Positions 17,964-26,004 of a stretch of 64,000 bases of DNA are shown here, piece after piece. The stretch comes from Skermanella mucosa (GTDB taxonomy: Bacteria > Pseudomonadota > Alphaproteobacteria > Azospirillales > Azospirillaceae). Made by a program: the position numbers and the translations under genes. The stretch covers positions 372,001 to 436,000 of the forward strand of contig NZ_CP086107.1 of assembly GCF_016765655.2 (NCBI RefSeq), in the 5' to 3' direction. Every line of letters starts with the position of its first letter. The stretch's first letter is position 1. Under the pieces are notes generated by a model. That model worked only from the letters and a program-made list of their open reading frames with translations. It did no database searches and was not told where the DNA came from.

Positions 17964-18397
17964 AACACTGTGCGGCTTGGGCGCGGCTGCGCCCCGATAC
18001 TCGTGGGGTTGGTGGATGGGGCAGCCGCAGGTGCCGGATCCGTCCGCTCGTCAGCTCGTCCTCATGCTGGAGCATCGGGGACGCGGCTGATCAGCTCCCG
18101 CTCCAGGGAACTGCCATCATGTTCCCTGTCGCGGTCCAGGGTTCACTCCAGGTGCGGTCCATTCCTCTCCCCCTCCGTTACAGGCGGACAGGATCGGGGA
18201 AGCCGGCTACCGGATGATTTCAAGTTTCAGCAACAGTATTGCAGACGTAATCCTGGCGGTGTCCGGCCTTGCAAAGGAAGCATCGGCCGGCACCGGATGG
18301 ACGGGTTCCGGCAAGGCCCGTCACCCTGCCCTGCCGGACCCCATCCGTCAGCTTGCCTGGGCAGCGGCGAACGAGCCGTACCGGCTGAGCGGCCGCG
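17964..18397. other. Intergenic region without a recognisable gene
   Basis: 434 bp between the second TnpB element and rpiB. Open frames exist on both strands, but none has a ribosome-binding site, protein-like composition or family resemblance I can defend. It may contain a decayed gene cut by the TnpB element. Confidence 0.5.
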
Positions 18398-18844
18398 TCA
18401 CCGCTCGCCGTCCATCTCGGCCAGCTTGCGCACGCGGCGGCGGAAATCCTCGTCGGCCGAGAACTCGGCCTGGAGATATGAGGTGACCAGATCCTTGGCG
18501 AGCCACGCGCCGACGATCTGCGCCCCGATGCACATCACGTTGACGTCGTCGTGCTCGACCGACTGGTGCGCCGAGTGAACGTCGTGGCAGACCGCGGCGC
18601 GGATGCCTTTCACCTTGTTGGCGGCGATCGACGCGCCGACGCCCGTGCCGCACACCATCAGCCCCCGCTCCGCCTTGCCCTCGATGATCGACGAGGTCAC
18701 CGTCCTGGCGATGTCGGGGAAGTCGACCGGGTCGGGATCGTAGGAACCGGCGTCGTGGACCTCGTGGCCCAGCGATTTGATGTGCTCGATGATGGTCGCC
18801 TTGAGGGGAAAGCCGGCGTGGTCGGAACCGATGACGATGCGCAT
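18398..18844 (-). CDS. rpiB: RpiB/LacAB-family sugar-phosphate isomerase
   Basis: A 148-residue RpiB-family isomerase that interconverts aldose and ketose phosphates (ribose-5-P/ribulose-5-P in the type member). Family marks: IGSDHAGFPLK at the start, the catalytic Cys in GLMVCGTGVGASIAANKVKGI, and CHDVHSAHQSVEHDDVNVMCIG. Related proteins also act on erythrulose-4-P or galactose-6-P, so the symbol marks the family, not a proven substrate. It is the last gene of a cluster with a TRAP transporter and a GntR regulator (18.4-22.5 kb), which suggests a role in catabolism of an imported sugar acid or polyol rather than housekeeping pentose metabolism. Confidence 0.85.
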   Translation of the reverse strand: MRIVIGSDHAGFPLKATIIEHIKSLGHEVHDAGSYDPDPVDFPDIARTVTSSIIEGKAERGLMVCGTGVGASIAANKVKGIRAAVCHDVHSAHQSVEHDDVNVMCIGAQIVGAWLAKDLVTSYLQAEFSADEDFRRRVRKLAEMDGER

Positions 18845-18863
18845 GCTGAAGAATCTCCGGAGT

Positions 18864-20141
18864 CTATTGGGCGATCAGGCGAGGCAGCCACAGCGTGAAA
18901 TCCTTCGCGAAGGTGAGGATCGCAAGCGTTGACAGGAGCGGGACGTAGAAGGGCAGCAACGCCCTGAGGAGCTGTCTTAACGAAACCTTGGCGATGTCGG
19001 ACACGAGGAACAGCGACAGTCCCATCGGCGGAGTCACCAGGCCGACCATCAGGTTGAAGATGGTGACGATGCCGAGCTGCACCGGGTCGACCCCGGCGAG
19101 CACGAGCGGCGGCGCGATGATCGGAACCAGCAGCAGGGTCGCCGTCGTCGAGTCGAGGAACATGCCGGCGATGAAGAAGATGAAATTGGCGATGATGAGC
19201 AGGACCATCGGGTCCTTGGAGAGCGTCAGCAGCGCCGCGGCGAAGGTCTGGGGCACCTGCTCCACCGCCAGGATCCAGCCGAACAGCGCGGCGGCGGCGA
19301 CGATGATCAGGATCGCCGACGAGCTGCGGGCCGTCAGCACGGCCGAGTTCCACAGGTGCTCGACGCTGAGCTCGCGGTAGAAGACGGCGCTGATGACGAT
19401 GACATAGACCGCCGTGATCGCCGCGGCTTCCGTCGGCGTGAAGGCACCGGCAGTCATGCCGGCGATCATGAGCGCAGGAGCGACGATGGCCGGCAGCGCG
19501 GGCAGGAAGTCGCGCACGACCTCCCGGGCCGTCGGCCAGCGGTCGGCACGCGGGTGCTTGTGGCGGACCGCGACGATGAACACGGTCACCATCAGCATGA
19601 GCGTGCAGACCAGCGCCGGCATGATGCCGGCCACCAGCAGCTGCACGATCGACACGCTCGTGATCGACCCGTACACGATCAGGGGGATCGACGGCGGAAA
19701 GATCGGCCCGAGCGTCGCCGACGCCGCGGTGACCGCCCCGGCGAAGGAAGCATCGAAGCCGCGCTTCTTCATGGCGTCGATCTCGATGCGTCCGAGGCCG
19801 CCGATATCGGCGAGTGCCGCGCCCGACATGCCGGAGAAGATCAGGCTGCCGAAGACGTTGACCTGCGCCAGCCCGCCCGGGATGCGGCCGACCAGGGTAT
19901 AGGCGAAGCGGAAGATGCGGTCGGTGATTCCCGACAGGTTCATCAGGTTGCCGACGAAGATGAACAGCGGCACCGCGACCAGCGGGAAGGAGTCGAGCGC
20001 GTAGGTGATGCGCTGGGCCAGGAGGCCGAGCGGCAGGCCCTCGATCAGCACATAGGCGATCGAGGGCAGCAGGATGGCGTAGACGACCGGGAAGCCCAGC
20101 ATGAAAAGCGCCAGGAAGGCGACGACGACGGCGAAACCCAT
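18864..20141 (-). CDS. TRAP transporter large permease (DctM family)
   Basis: A 425-residue, about 12-helix membrane protein that carries the ion-driven transport in TRAP systems. Family features: FPLVAVPLFIFVGNLMNLSG, GGLAQVNVFGSLIFSGMSGAALADIGGLG, and FPPSIPLIVYGSITSVSI. It partners the DctQ protein 6 bp upstream and the DctP protein before that. The downstream rpiB is 19 bp away, so all are probably cotranscribed. Confidence 0.92.
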   Translation of the reverse strand: MGFAVVVAFLALFMLGFPVVYAILLPSIAYVLIEGLPLGLLAQRITYALDSFPLVAVPLFIFVGNLMNLSGITDRIFRFAYTLVGRIPGGLAQVNVFGSLIFSGMSGAALADIGGLGRIEIDAMKKRGFDASFAGAVTAASATLGPIFPPSIPLIVYGSITSVSIVQLLVAGIMPALVCTLMLMVTVFIVAVRHKHPRADRWPTAREVVRDFLPALPAIVAPALMIAGMTAGAFTPTEAAAITAVYVIVISAVFYRELSVEHLWNSAVLTARSSSAILIIVAAAALFGWILAVEQVPQTFAAALLTLSKDPMVLLIIANFIFFIAGMFLDSTTATLLLVPIIAPPLVLAGVDPVQLGIVTIFNLMVGLVTPPMGLSLFLVSDIAKVSLRQLLRALLPFYVPLLSTLAILTFAKDFTLWLPRLIAQ

Positions 20142-20147
20142 GGTAAT

Positions 20148-20615
20148 TCAGACCGCGATGTTGGTGTCGGCCTGCGGCGGCTTGCGCAGGTGGAGGAGAT
20201 GGATGAGCGCCGCGCCGGCAAAGCCGAACAGCGTCGCCCCGAGGAAGATCCAGAACGGGATGCCGAGCGTCGGCGTCGCGTTGCTGAGGTTTCGCGAGAT
20301 GTTCGTCGCGGTGACGTAGGCGATGAAGCCGGTGGCGGCGATCGCCAGGATCGAGATGGCGAGGTTCACGATACGGCGGGGAAGTGCGGGCATCATCGCC
20401 TTGAACTCGCCCATGACGATGTTCTCGCCGTTCTTGACCACCAGCGGGTACGCGCCGAAGATCAGGCAGATCAAAAGGAAGCGCGTGAACTCCTCGGCCC
20501 CGATGAACGGCAGCACGAAGACGCCGCGCATGATCACCTGCGCCGTGGGTACCAGCACGAGCCCGGCCATCACCACGACGACGAACGCCGTGAGAACACG
20601 TTCGGCAATGCGCAT
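20148..20615 (-). CDS. TRAP transporter small permease (DctQ family)
   Basis: A 155-residue protein with four hydrophobic segments (residues about 8-30, 42-60, 84-106 and 122-142), as expected for DctQ. It contains the family segment EEFTRFLLICLIFGAYPLVVKNGENIV. It links the DctM permease to the binding protein. The gene is separated from dctP by 92 bp containing two hairpins, but is nearly continuous with dctM, so the membrane pair is probably expressed at a lower level than the binding protein. Confidence 0.9.
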   Translation of the reverse strand: MRIAERVLTAFVVVVMAGLVLVPTAQVIMRGVFVLPFIGAEEFTRFLLICLIFGAYPLVVKNGENIVMGEFKAMMPALPRRIVNLAISILAIAATGFIAYVTATNISRNLSNATPTLGIPFWIFLGATLFGFAGAALIHLLHLRKPPQADTNIAV

Positions 20616-20640
20616 GTCTGTCTCCTGTCAGCTGGAGCCT

Positions 20641-20700
20641 GTCTCCCGGCGAGGGAGACCAAGGCCGCGCGGGATGGCCGGGGGAGGGGTCCCGCCGGCC
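20641..20700. terminator. Two hairpins between dctP and dctQ, possible attenuator
   Basis: Hairpin 1 at 20641-20659 has a perfect 7-bp stem GTCTCCC/GGGAGAC with a 5-base loop. Hairpin 2 at 20676-20700 pairs GGCCGG with CCGGCC and GGGA with TCCC around a GGGG loop. No T-run follows on the minus strand, so partial (not full) termination or RNA protection is more likely. This would give more binding protein than permease. Confidence 0.45.
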
Positions 20701-20707
20701 GTTGCCG

Positions 20708-21697
20708 CTACTTGACGGCCTGGATCTGCTCGATCAGGGGCGTGAAGTTCGGGAAGTCCCGCGCGATCTGGGCGCCGACCTTCTCGCGGAAGGCGGCGAT
20801 GTCCAGCCCGTCCGCCTCGGTGATGACGGTCATGCCGCGGCCCTCCAGTTCCTTGACGAGCTTGGTTTCGCCCTCCTGGGCCATCTGGAGCGATCGCTTC
20901 GCCTCGTCGTCGAGCACCTTGGTGATCGCCGTGCGCTGCTCCTCGGTCAGGTCCTGCCAGACCTCCTCGTTGACGAAGACGGCGAGGACGGCGCGCATGT
21001 GGCCGGTCATCGCGATGTGGGACTGCACCTCGTTGAGGTTGTTCGACGCGATCATCGTCAGCGGGTTCTCCTGGCCGACGACCACGCCGGTCATCAGGGC
21101 GGTCGGCAGCTCGGCCACCTCGACCGGCGTGGGGATCGCGCCGAAGCCCTTCACCATCGATACCCAGAGTTCGAGCGGCACGGCGCGGAACGGCTTGCCG
21201 GCAAGGTCGGCCGGGCTCTTGACCGGGAAGTTGGACGAGATCTGGCGATCGCCCCGGTAGATGCGGCCGATGATGCGCACGCCCTGGGCGACCAGCTTCT
21301 CGTTGATCGCCTGGAGCGCCGGCGAGGTCGCCGGGTCGGTCGCCCTCAGCGCGTGTTCGCCGTCCCGGTAGATGAAGGGGGCGTTGAACACCGCCACTTC
21401 CGGCACGAGGCGCGCGAGCGAGGCGAAGTCGTGATGGCCCATCTGGATGGACCCCATCCTGACCCCGTCGACCATCTCGGCGACGCCGCCGAGCTGGCTC
21501 GCCGGATAGACCGTAACCGTGACATCGTCGCCGGTGGCCGCGGCGATGCCCTTCGCGGCTTCGGCCGCGTAGATCGTCTGGATGTCGCCCTCGGCGCCGA
21601 CATGCGCGTAGCGCAGTTCGGCCGAGACGGCCGCTCCGGTCATGGCGAGCGCGACGACTGCGCCAGTCATGGCACCGATGATCGTCCTGTGCAGCAC
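20708..21697 (-). CDS. TRAP transporter substrate-binding protein (DctP family)
   Basis: A 329-residue periplasmic protein. The signal peptide covers about residues 1-26 (IIGAMTGAVVALAMTGAAVS, cut near SAEL). Family marks include the arginine-bearing block that contacts the ligand carboxylate, VKSPADLAGKPFRAVPLELWV, and MTGVVVGQENPLTMIASNNL. The start is GTG at 21697 with GGGGAGGA upstream; no ATG is available at the signal peptide. First gene of the transporter operon, facing away from the GntR gene's end. The ligand is likely a carboxylate; identity unknown. Confidence 0.9.
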   Translation of the reverse strand: MLHRTIIGAMTGAVVALAMTGAAVSAELRYAHVGAEGDIQTIYAAEAAKGIAAATGDDVTVTVYPASQLGGVAEMVDGVRMGSIQMGHHDFASLARLVPEVAVFNAPFIYRDGEHALRATDPATSPALQAINEKLVAQGVRIIGRIYRGDRQISSNFPVKSPADLAGKPFRAVPLELWVSMVKGFGAIPTPVEVAELPTALMTGVVVGQENPLTMIASNNLNEVQSHIAMTGHMRAVLAVFVNEEVWQDLTEEQRTAITKVLDDEAKRSLQMAQEGETKLVKELEGRGMTVITEADGLDIAAFREKVGAQIARDFPNFTPLIEQIQAVK

Positions 21698-21727
21698 GTG
21701 AAGATCCTCCCCGTTTGTTTATGCCCG

Positions 21728-21779
21728 TTGGTCAGGCTAGGTGGTCAGGCCCGTTAGTCAGGCCCGGTGGTCAGCTCTG
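21728..21779. repeat. Four tandem 13-bp repeats with GntR half-site TGGTCAG
   Basis: Units are TTGGTCAGGCTAG, GTGGTCAGGCCCG, TTAGTCAGGCCCG and GTGGTCAGCTCTG, contiguous at exactly 13-bp steps. They lie upstream of dctP and run into the last codons of the GntR gene. The heptamer TGGTCAG is also the left arm of the palindrome before that GntR gene (22541-22551). They may be an operator array for the same regulator, though 13 bp is not a full number of helical turns. Confidence 0.65.
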
Positions 21780-22511
21780 CGGCCTCCGTGCGAAGACCGA
21801 GATCAGGCTGCGCCGGCGGAACTCGTCGCCGATCGCGAAATGGTCGCGCAGCTTGCGATCGGCAGCATCCGCGTCGCGGTCCATGATCGATAGGAACACC
21901 TCTCGGTGCGCCTCGACGAGGTACTCGACGATCCCGGGCTCCGAAACCGTCACCGCGCGCCGCTGGACGTGGCTTCGGCGCAGCAATTCGCCGATCGCGC
22001 CGTAGAGCGTGGCAAGCGCGTCGCTGTGCCCGGCCTCGACGATAGCCCGATGGAAGGCGAAGTCCGCGGCACCTCCCTCGACGGGATCGTGCAGCGTGTC
22101 CATCAGGCGGGTCAGGCTGGTGCCGATGAGCTTCAGGTCGGTTTCCGTCGCGCGCTCGCAGGCGAGCCGGATCGCCTGGCACTCGATGGCTATGCGCGCC
22201 TGCATGACGTCATCGAGGATGTCGGGCTGCTGGGCGAGGCTGAAGGTGAAGAAGTCGGACAGCACGTTGATGTCGGCCTGCCGGACGTAGGCGCCCTTGC
22301 CGTGGCGGATATCGAGAAAGCCGAGCATGGCCAGCGAGCGCAGCGCCTCGCGCAGCAGCGGTCGGGAGACGCCCAGCTTGAGCGCAAGCTCGCGCTCGCC
22401 CAGCAGGCGTTCACCGGGCCTCAGCGAGCCGTCGAGCAGCGCGTCGCGGAAGAAGGCGAACACCTGCTCCGCGCCCGAAAGATCGTCGCCTTTGGCAAGA
22501 ATGGTCGACAC
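21771..22511 (-). CDS. FadR-type (GntR/FCD) transcriptional regulator
   Basis: A 246-residue GntR regulator. The N-terminal winged helix reads PGERLLGERELALKLGVSRPLLREALRSLAMLG, followed by the FCD ligand-binding domain (DDVMQARIAIECQAIRLACE, FHRAIVEAGHSDAL, EAHREVFLSIM with metal-binding His residues). The start is GTG at 22511, because GGGGAGGG lies 6 bases upstream and no ATG fits. A TGGTCAGACCA palindrome just upstream is the likely autoregulatory site. It probably controls the adjacent TRAP-rpiB operon in response to the imported acid or its catabolite. Confidence 0.9.
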   Translation of the reverse strand: MSTILAKGDDLSGAEQVFAFFRDALLDGSLRPGERLLGERELALKLGVSRPLLREALRSLAMLGFLDIRHGKGAYVRQADINVLSDFFTFSLAQQPDILDDVMQARIAIECQAIRLACERATETDLKLIGTSLTRLMDTLHDPVEGGAADFAFHRAIVEAGHSDALATLYGAIGELLRRSHVQRRAVTVSEPGIVEYLVEAHREVFLSIMDRDADAADRKLRDHFAIGDEFRRRSLISVFARRPQS

Positions 22512-22540
22512 CGACGGCCCTCCCCGAACTGGCCTTACAC

Positions 22541-22551
22541 TGGTCAGACCA
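22541..22551. promoter_or_regulatory. GntR operator TGGTCAGACCA
   Basis: A perfect inverted repeat TGGTC-A-GACCA 30 bp before the GntR start. FadR/FCD regulators are known to bind TGGTN(2-3)ACCA-type palindromes. The same arm recurs in the repeats before dctP. Confidence 0.65.
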
Positions 22552-22721
22552 CTAAACCGTAATCCGCCTCCGCTTGTCAAGCGATAGCCCCGGCTGCCGT
22601 GGTCACCCGGATCCGCGACCTGGATGCGGGTCGGCCGGCGGGTTTGTCTTGTCAACCCGGCCTGACCGATGGCAAGGGGAGAGAGTCTGCCGATGAGGCA
22701 GCCGGAACCGAAAGGAATTCC

Positions 22722-23367
22722 ATGGATCGCGACCAGGCGCGCGCCGAGTACCGCCGGATCCTGGCAGGCGTCGTCCGCCACCACGAAGCCCTGGGACCGT
22801 CATGTCACTTGGGCAGCGACGGCGCAGGTCGCCAAGCGGCTTGGCCTGAGGGTCAAGGCCGGCGTCATCGAGGCCGATGACGACGCGATGATGCTGGTGT
22901 CCGACCTGGCGCTCTACGGCCGCGTCGCCGGGTCGAGCCGGGCGATCGACCGATATGCCAGGGCGGCCTCGGGATCACTCGACGCCTTCGACCGGAAGCT
23001 GCTGGAGGCCTTGCGCCGCAACTGGTTCTCCGTCCTGCGGCTCACTGCGCGGCATCCTGTGGCCGGCTGGTACGCCGACGACCTTCTGCTCAGCCGGACC
23101 GGGCTTTGGCTGATGAACGAATCGCTGGAGCAGTCGGCACCCGCGGGCGGAAGCCTGGCCATCCGGCTGTTCGAGTTCGGTGGCTTCGTCCTCGCGACCG
23201 GTGCCGCGGCTCCGCTGACTGATACCGTGCTGGCGGGGCTGCGTGACAGTCTGTGGGCGCAGCGCAAGCCGGGGGCGCTGAGTGACGCCGAGGTCATCAC
23301 TCTCTACCGGCTGACGATGTCGCTCGGGCTGGTGGCACGGCCCAAGAACGCTCTCGACGCGGGCTGA
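22722..23367 (+). pseudogene. Hypothetical gene, apparent frameshift near codon 25
   Basis: The ATG at 22722 has a good ribosome-binding site (AAAGGA) and begins MDRDQARAEYRRILAGVVRHH. After about 22790-22805 the protein-like sequence continues in the +1 frame as WAATAQVAKRLGLRVKAGVI and runs without interruption to TGA at 23367. The reconstructed protein is about 214 residues, largely helical, with no motif I recognise. Either one base is inserted (a real mutation or sequence error) or a shorter protein starts downstream at the ATGATG near 22888. Confidence 0.5.
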
Positions 23368-23508
23368 GGAACCGAGGATGCTCAGGCGGCGGCGCGCACC
23401 GCAGGCACCCCGGACTGTCCCCGATCCGGTAGCGGCGTCGGCTCATGACGTGATCGGAGGCGCGGAATGCGGCCATGACGACCGGCGTCCGGCGCCGCTT
23501 CGTCGGCA

Positions 23509-24078
23509 TCAGCCGGTCGGGAAGCCGCGCACCTCCGCCAGGAGTTCGTCGAGGAACGCGGCGTGCGGCTCCGGCAGGGTACCCGCCGCCCAATAGGCGA
23601 AGGCATCGCAATACCACTCCTCGGCCACGGAGTTGTGGTCGGACAGGAGCTTCCGCGACACCGGATCGGCGAGCCAGCCGAGGCGCCGCATGCGGTTCAG
23701 GAAGCCGGTGTGCTCGGCCTCGATACGCTGGCGCACGGCGCCGGCGCTGGTCTCCCGGACCTCGAGAAGATCAAGGACGAAATGGGCATACTCGTGCAGG
23801 ACGACGAAGGCGACCTCCCACTCGGGGTCGGTGCCACGTTGCGCCAGTTGGGCGAGCCAGGCCAGGTTCAGCCGGATCTCGGCCGTGCCCTTGGTGTGCA
23901 GGCCGATCGCCGCGCCCGGCCGGTGAAGCTCCTCGATGAAGTAGGAGACGCTGCACGGCGGCAGGCGACCCAGGCCCCTGGCAGCCAGCAGGCGGTTGGC
24001 CAGCGCCGCCGAGGGCGCGACGAACTCGTCGGCCACCCGGGACCGCTCGATGAACTGGGCCGACGACAAGAACCGCAT
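23509..24078 (-). CDS. HExxH putative metallopeptidase, hypothetical
   Basis: A 189-residue soluble protein. The zinc-metallopeptidase motif HEYAHFVLDLLE sits near residue 110, preceded by a hydrophobic strand EWEVAFVVL; a distal Glu-rich helix (RIEAEHTGFLNRM) and AEEWYCDAFAYWAAG follow. The arrangement resembles ImmA/IrrE-type (DUF955) peptidases, in which a third ligand lies in EEWYCDAFA-like helices. No helix-turn-helix is present, so it is not a full IrrE-like fusion. GGAGAGG precedes the ATG at 24078. Function and target are unknown. Confidence 0.65.
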   Translation of the reverse strand: MRFLSSAQFIERSRVADEFVAPSAALANRLLAARGLGRLPPCSVSYFIEELHRPGAAIGLHTKGTAEIRLNLAWLAQLAQRGTDPEWEVAFVVLHEYAHFVLDLLEVRETSAGAVRQRIEAEHTGFLNRMRRLGWLADPVSRKLLSDHNSVAEEWYCDAFAYWAAGTLPEPHAAFLDELLAEVRGFPTG

Positions 24079-24211
24079 GCTGCCTCTCCGCTTCCTCTGG
24101 AATCCGCTTTCCCTGGACACAGGTGGGGGCGAGCCGCGGCCCGCCCTATGGGTCCTCTGCGTTCGTGGGTCCACCCGCCCCGGCTCGGAGTATCGATGCT
24201 GCGCAACCGAC

Positions 24212-24332
24212 GGGCGCCGTCCCTGGTCCAGATGCCGGCGACCAGCCCGAAGTCGGTCCCGGTTGCGATCCGGATCGCGTCGGCCTCGTCGTCGAACGGA
24301 ATGGCGGACAGCACCGGCCCGAAGACCTCCTC
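24212..24332 (-). pseudogene. Aldehyde dehydrogenase fragment
   Basis: About 121 bp, nearly the same as the complete aldehyde dehydrogenase gene at about 33824-33945. It encodes only EEVFGPVLSAIPFDDEADA and the next 25 or so residues, with no start or stop of its own. It stands next to an isolated IS3 end (24372-24398), so an IS-linked rearrangement probably left it behind. The remainder of 24079-24544 has no gene. Confidence 0.75.
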
Positions 24333-24371
24333 CGTCGTCACCGGGCCGGGGGGGGGCGAACGGCCCGCCGT

Positions 24372-24398
24372 GACCTCCGGTAAACCCGGTGCGGTTCA
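24372..24398 (-). repeat. Solo IS3 left inverted repeat
   Basis: Read on the minus strand, it starts TGAACCGCACCGGGTTTACC and differs from the left end of the IS3 element at 59086 at only two visible positions. No transposase sequence adjoins it, so it is a scar of a lost or recombined element. Confidence 0.75.
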
Positions 24399-24544
24399 CC
24401 TCAGCCGCTGAGATAGCCGGCCACTACAGCCTGATCAGCACGCCTCCCCCATTCCTTTGCCGGTATCTTGACATTTCTCAATGTTCATATTCAGGTTTCA
24501 GCATATAAGGCGCGGACCGATAGGCTTGACGATAGGGAGAAGCC

Positions 24545-25138
24545 ATGAGACCGCTGCCGATCCTCGCCCTGTTCACCGTGCTGGCGGCCGGAATGCCGGC
24601 CGTGGCCGCCGATCGGCCGCAACAGCCGTCCATGCAGACCAAGTACGAGCTTTATGTCACGGCGGCCGAGGCGCACGCCATGATGACCACCGGAAACCGC
24701 AAGCCCGTGCTGGTCGATGTCCGCGATCCGATCGAGATCATGTTCACCGGATCGACGCCGATGACGGACATCTACGTGCCCTGGATGGTGGCGGACGCCA
24801 AGCGCTTCAACGCCGAGAAGGGCGTATACGAAATTGAGCGCAACCCGAACTTCCTGGCGGACTTCGAGGCCAAGCTGACCGCCCTGGGCAAGGACAAGGC
24901 GGGGCCGATCGTCATCATGTGCCGGTCCGGCAGCACCCGGAGCGCGCCGGTGGCCAACCTGCTGCACGAGCATGGCTATGCCGAGGTCTACAGCATGGTC
25001 GATGGCTTCGAAGGGGAGCCGGGCAAGAGCGGTCCGAGCAAGGGCGTGCGCACGGTGGACGGCTGGCGCAACTCCGGCCTGCCTTGGGGATACAGGATTG
25101 ATCCGGGCAAGGCGTACCTTGCCAAAGCCGCGAACTGA
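24545..25138 (+). CDS. Exported rhodanese-domain protein
   Basis: A 197-residue protein with a signal peptide (residues 1-22, ILALFTVLAAGMPAVAA) and one rhodanese domain. KPVLVDVRDPIEIMFTG is the N-terminal half, and the active-site loop is VIMCRSGSTRSAPVANLL with the catalytic Cys near residue 127. The C-terminus ends WRNSGLPWGY, a familiar tail of rhodanese proteins. It would transfer sulfane sulfur or act as a sulfur carrier in the periplasm. The next gene encodes an exported DsrE-like protein, 41 bp away, which supports a shared periplasmic sulfur function. Confidence 0.88.
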   Translation: MRPLPILALFTVLAAGMPAVAADRPQQPSMQTKYELYVTAAEAHAMMTTGNRKPVLVDVRDPIEIMFTGSTPMTDIYVPWMVADAKRFNAEKGVYEIERNPNFLADFEAKLTALGKDKAGPIVIMCRSGSTRSAPVANLLHEHGYAEVYSMVDGFEGEPGKSGPSKGVRTVDGWRNSGLPWGYRIDPGKAYLAKAAN

Positions 25139-25179
25139 TAGCGATCCGTAATTCCGCCTTCCGCAAACCGGAGATTCCC

Positions 25180-25617
25180 ATGAAAAACCGCGTCGCATCC
25201 CTGGCTGCCGGCGTGCTTGCAGCCGCTTGCCTGGCCCTTCCCGTCTCAGCCGTGGCGAAGGACAGCCTTTTCGTCGTCGTGACCAGCCCCGATGCCCAGA
25301 CCCAGGGCATGGCCATGGTCTTGACCATGCAGTCGCTGCAACGGCAGACGCCGGTCCGCGTGCTGCTGTGCGGCCCGGGAGGCGACTTGGCGCTCAAGGA
25401 CTATGCCGGATCACCGCTTCAGCCGTCCGGCAAGACGCCGCAACAGATGCTGCAGGGCGCCATTCAGGCCGGCGCGCAGGTGGAACTCTGCGCGCTCTAT
25501 CTGCCGAACAGCAACGGCCGCAAGCCGACCGACTTGATTGACGGCGTGGCCCCAGTGACGCCGCCGGCAATCGGGGAATTCATGGACCGGCCTGACGTTC
25601 GGTATCTTACGTTCTGA
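25180..25617 (+). CDS. Exported DsrE-like protein
   Basis: A 145-residue protein with a signal peptide (VASLAAGVLAAACLALPVSA) and a DsrE/DsrF-like fold: SLFVVVTSPDAQTQGMAMVL, RVLLCGPGGDLAL, and a second Cys in GAQVELCALYLP. In this family a Cys can carry persulfide sulfur; here the two Cys are near residues 66 and 107. Linked to the rhodanese-domain protein upstream, so a periplasmic sulfur relay is possible. Start follows a purine-rich region (ACCGGAGATTCCC). Confidence 0.75.
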   Translation: MKNRVASLAAGVLAAACLALPVSAVAKDSLFVVVTSPDAQTQGMAMVLTMQSLQRQTPVRVLLCGPGGDLALKDYAGSPLQPSGKTPQQMLQGAIQAGAQVELCALYLPNSNGRKPTDLIDGVAPVTPPAIGEFMDRPDVRYLTF

Positions 25618-25731
25618 ACGCCGAAGTCATGCGGCGGGAGAACCGGAATTCCCGCCACTCTCCTGGAAAAAGGTTCGGAATGCCGCGGGTCAAGATGACG
25701 GCAGATACTTCCCGCGTCATTCGTTCGGCTT

Positions 25732-25992
25732 TCACAGATCCGCCATCAAGGAAGCTACGAACCGCAACGCGACACAAGCTGCTGATGCCGCCGAGGCGAG
25801 GGCTGCCCGCCTGTTCAGTATGCTGCTCCGGTTGAATGCCGTGACCATGCGGTTCATGTCGGCCGCATTCAATTCCTCAAAGCGTGAGATCCGGCGGATC
25901 GGCCGGCGGCCGGCCAAGTACCACAGCCAAGAGGCAGCCAGTGCTGCCAGGATGGCGAGGAAGTCCAACATGATGACCAGAACATATGGCAT
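25732..25992 (-). CDS. Small putative membrane protein
   Basis: An 86-residue open frame with one strong hydrophobic helix at residues 4-28 (VIMLDFLAILAALAASWLWY) and a basic linker (GRRPIRRISR) behind it, then an amphipathic tail rich in Ala. Composition is protein-like and codon use fits the region. A GAGAGAG-type purine run precedes the ATG. Its start lies about 13 bp from the IS3 remnant at 26005, so its upstream region may have been replaced. No family recognised. Confidence 0.5.
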   Translation of the reverse strand: MPYVLVIMLDFLAILAALAASWLWYLAGRRPIRRISRFEELNAADMNRMVTAFNRSSILNRRAALASAASAACVALRFVASLMADL

Positions 25993-26004
25993 GGAGAGAG
26001 CCTT

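Noticed and set aside
21728-21779. CRISPR-like array
   Set aside because: The repeats are only 13 bp and contiguous, with no spacers and no cas genes.
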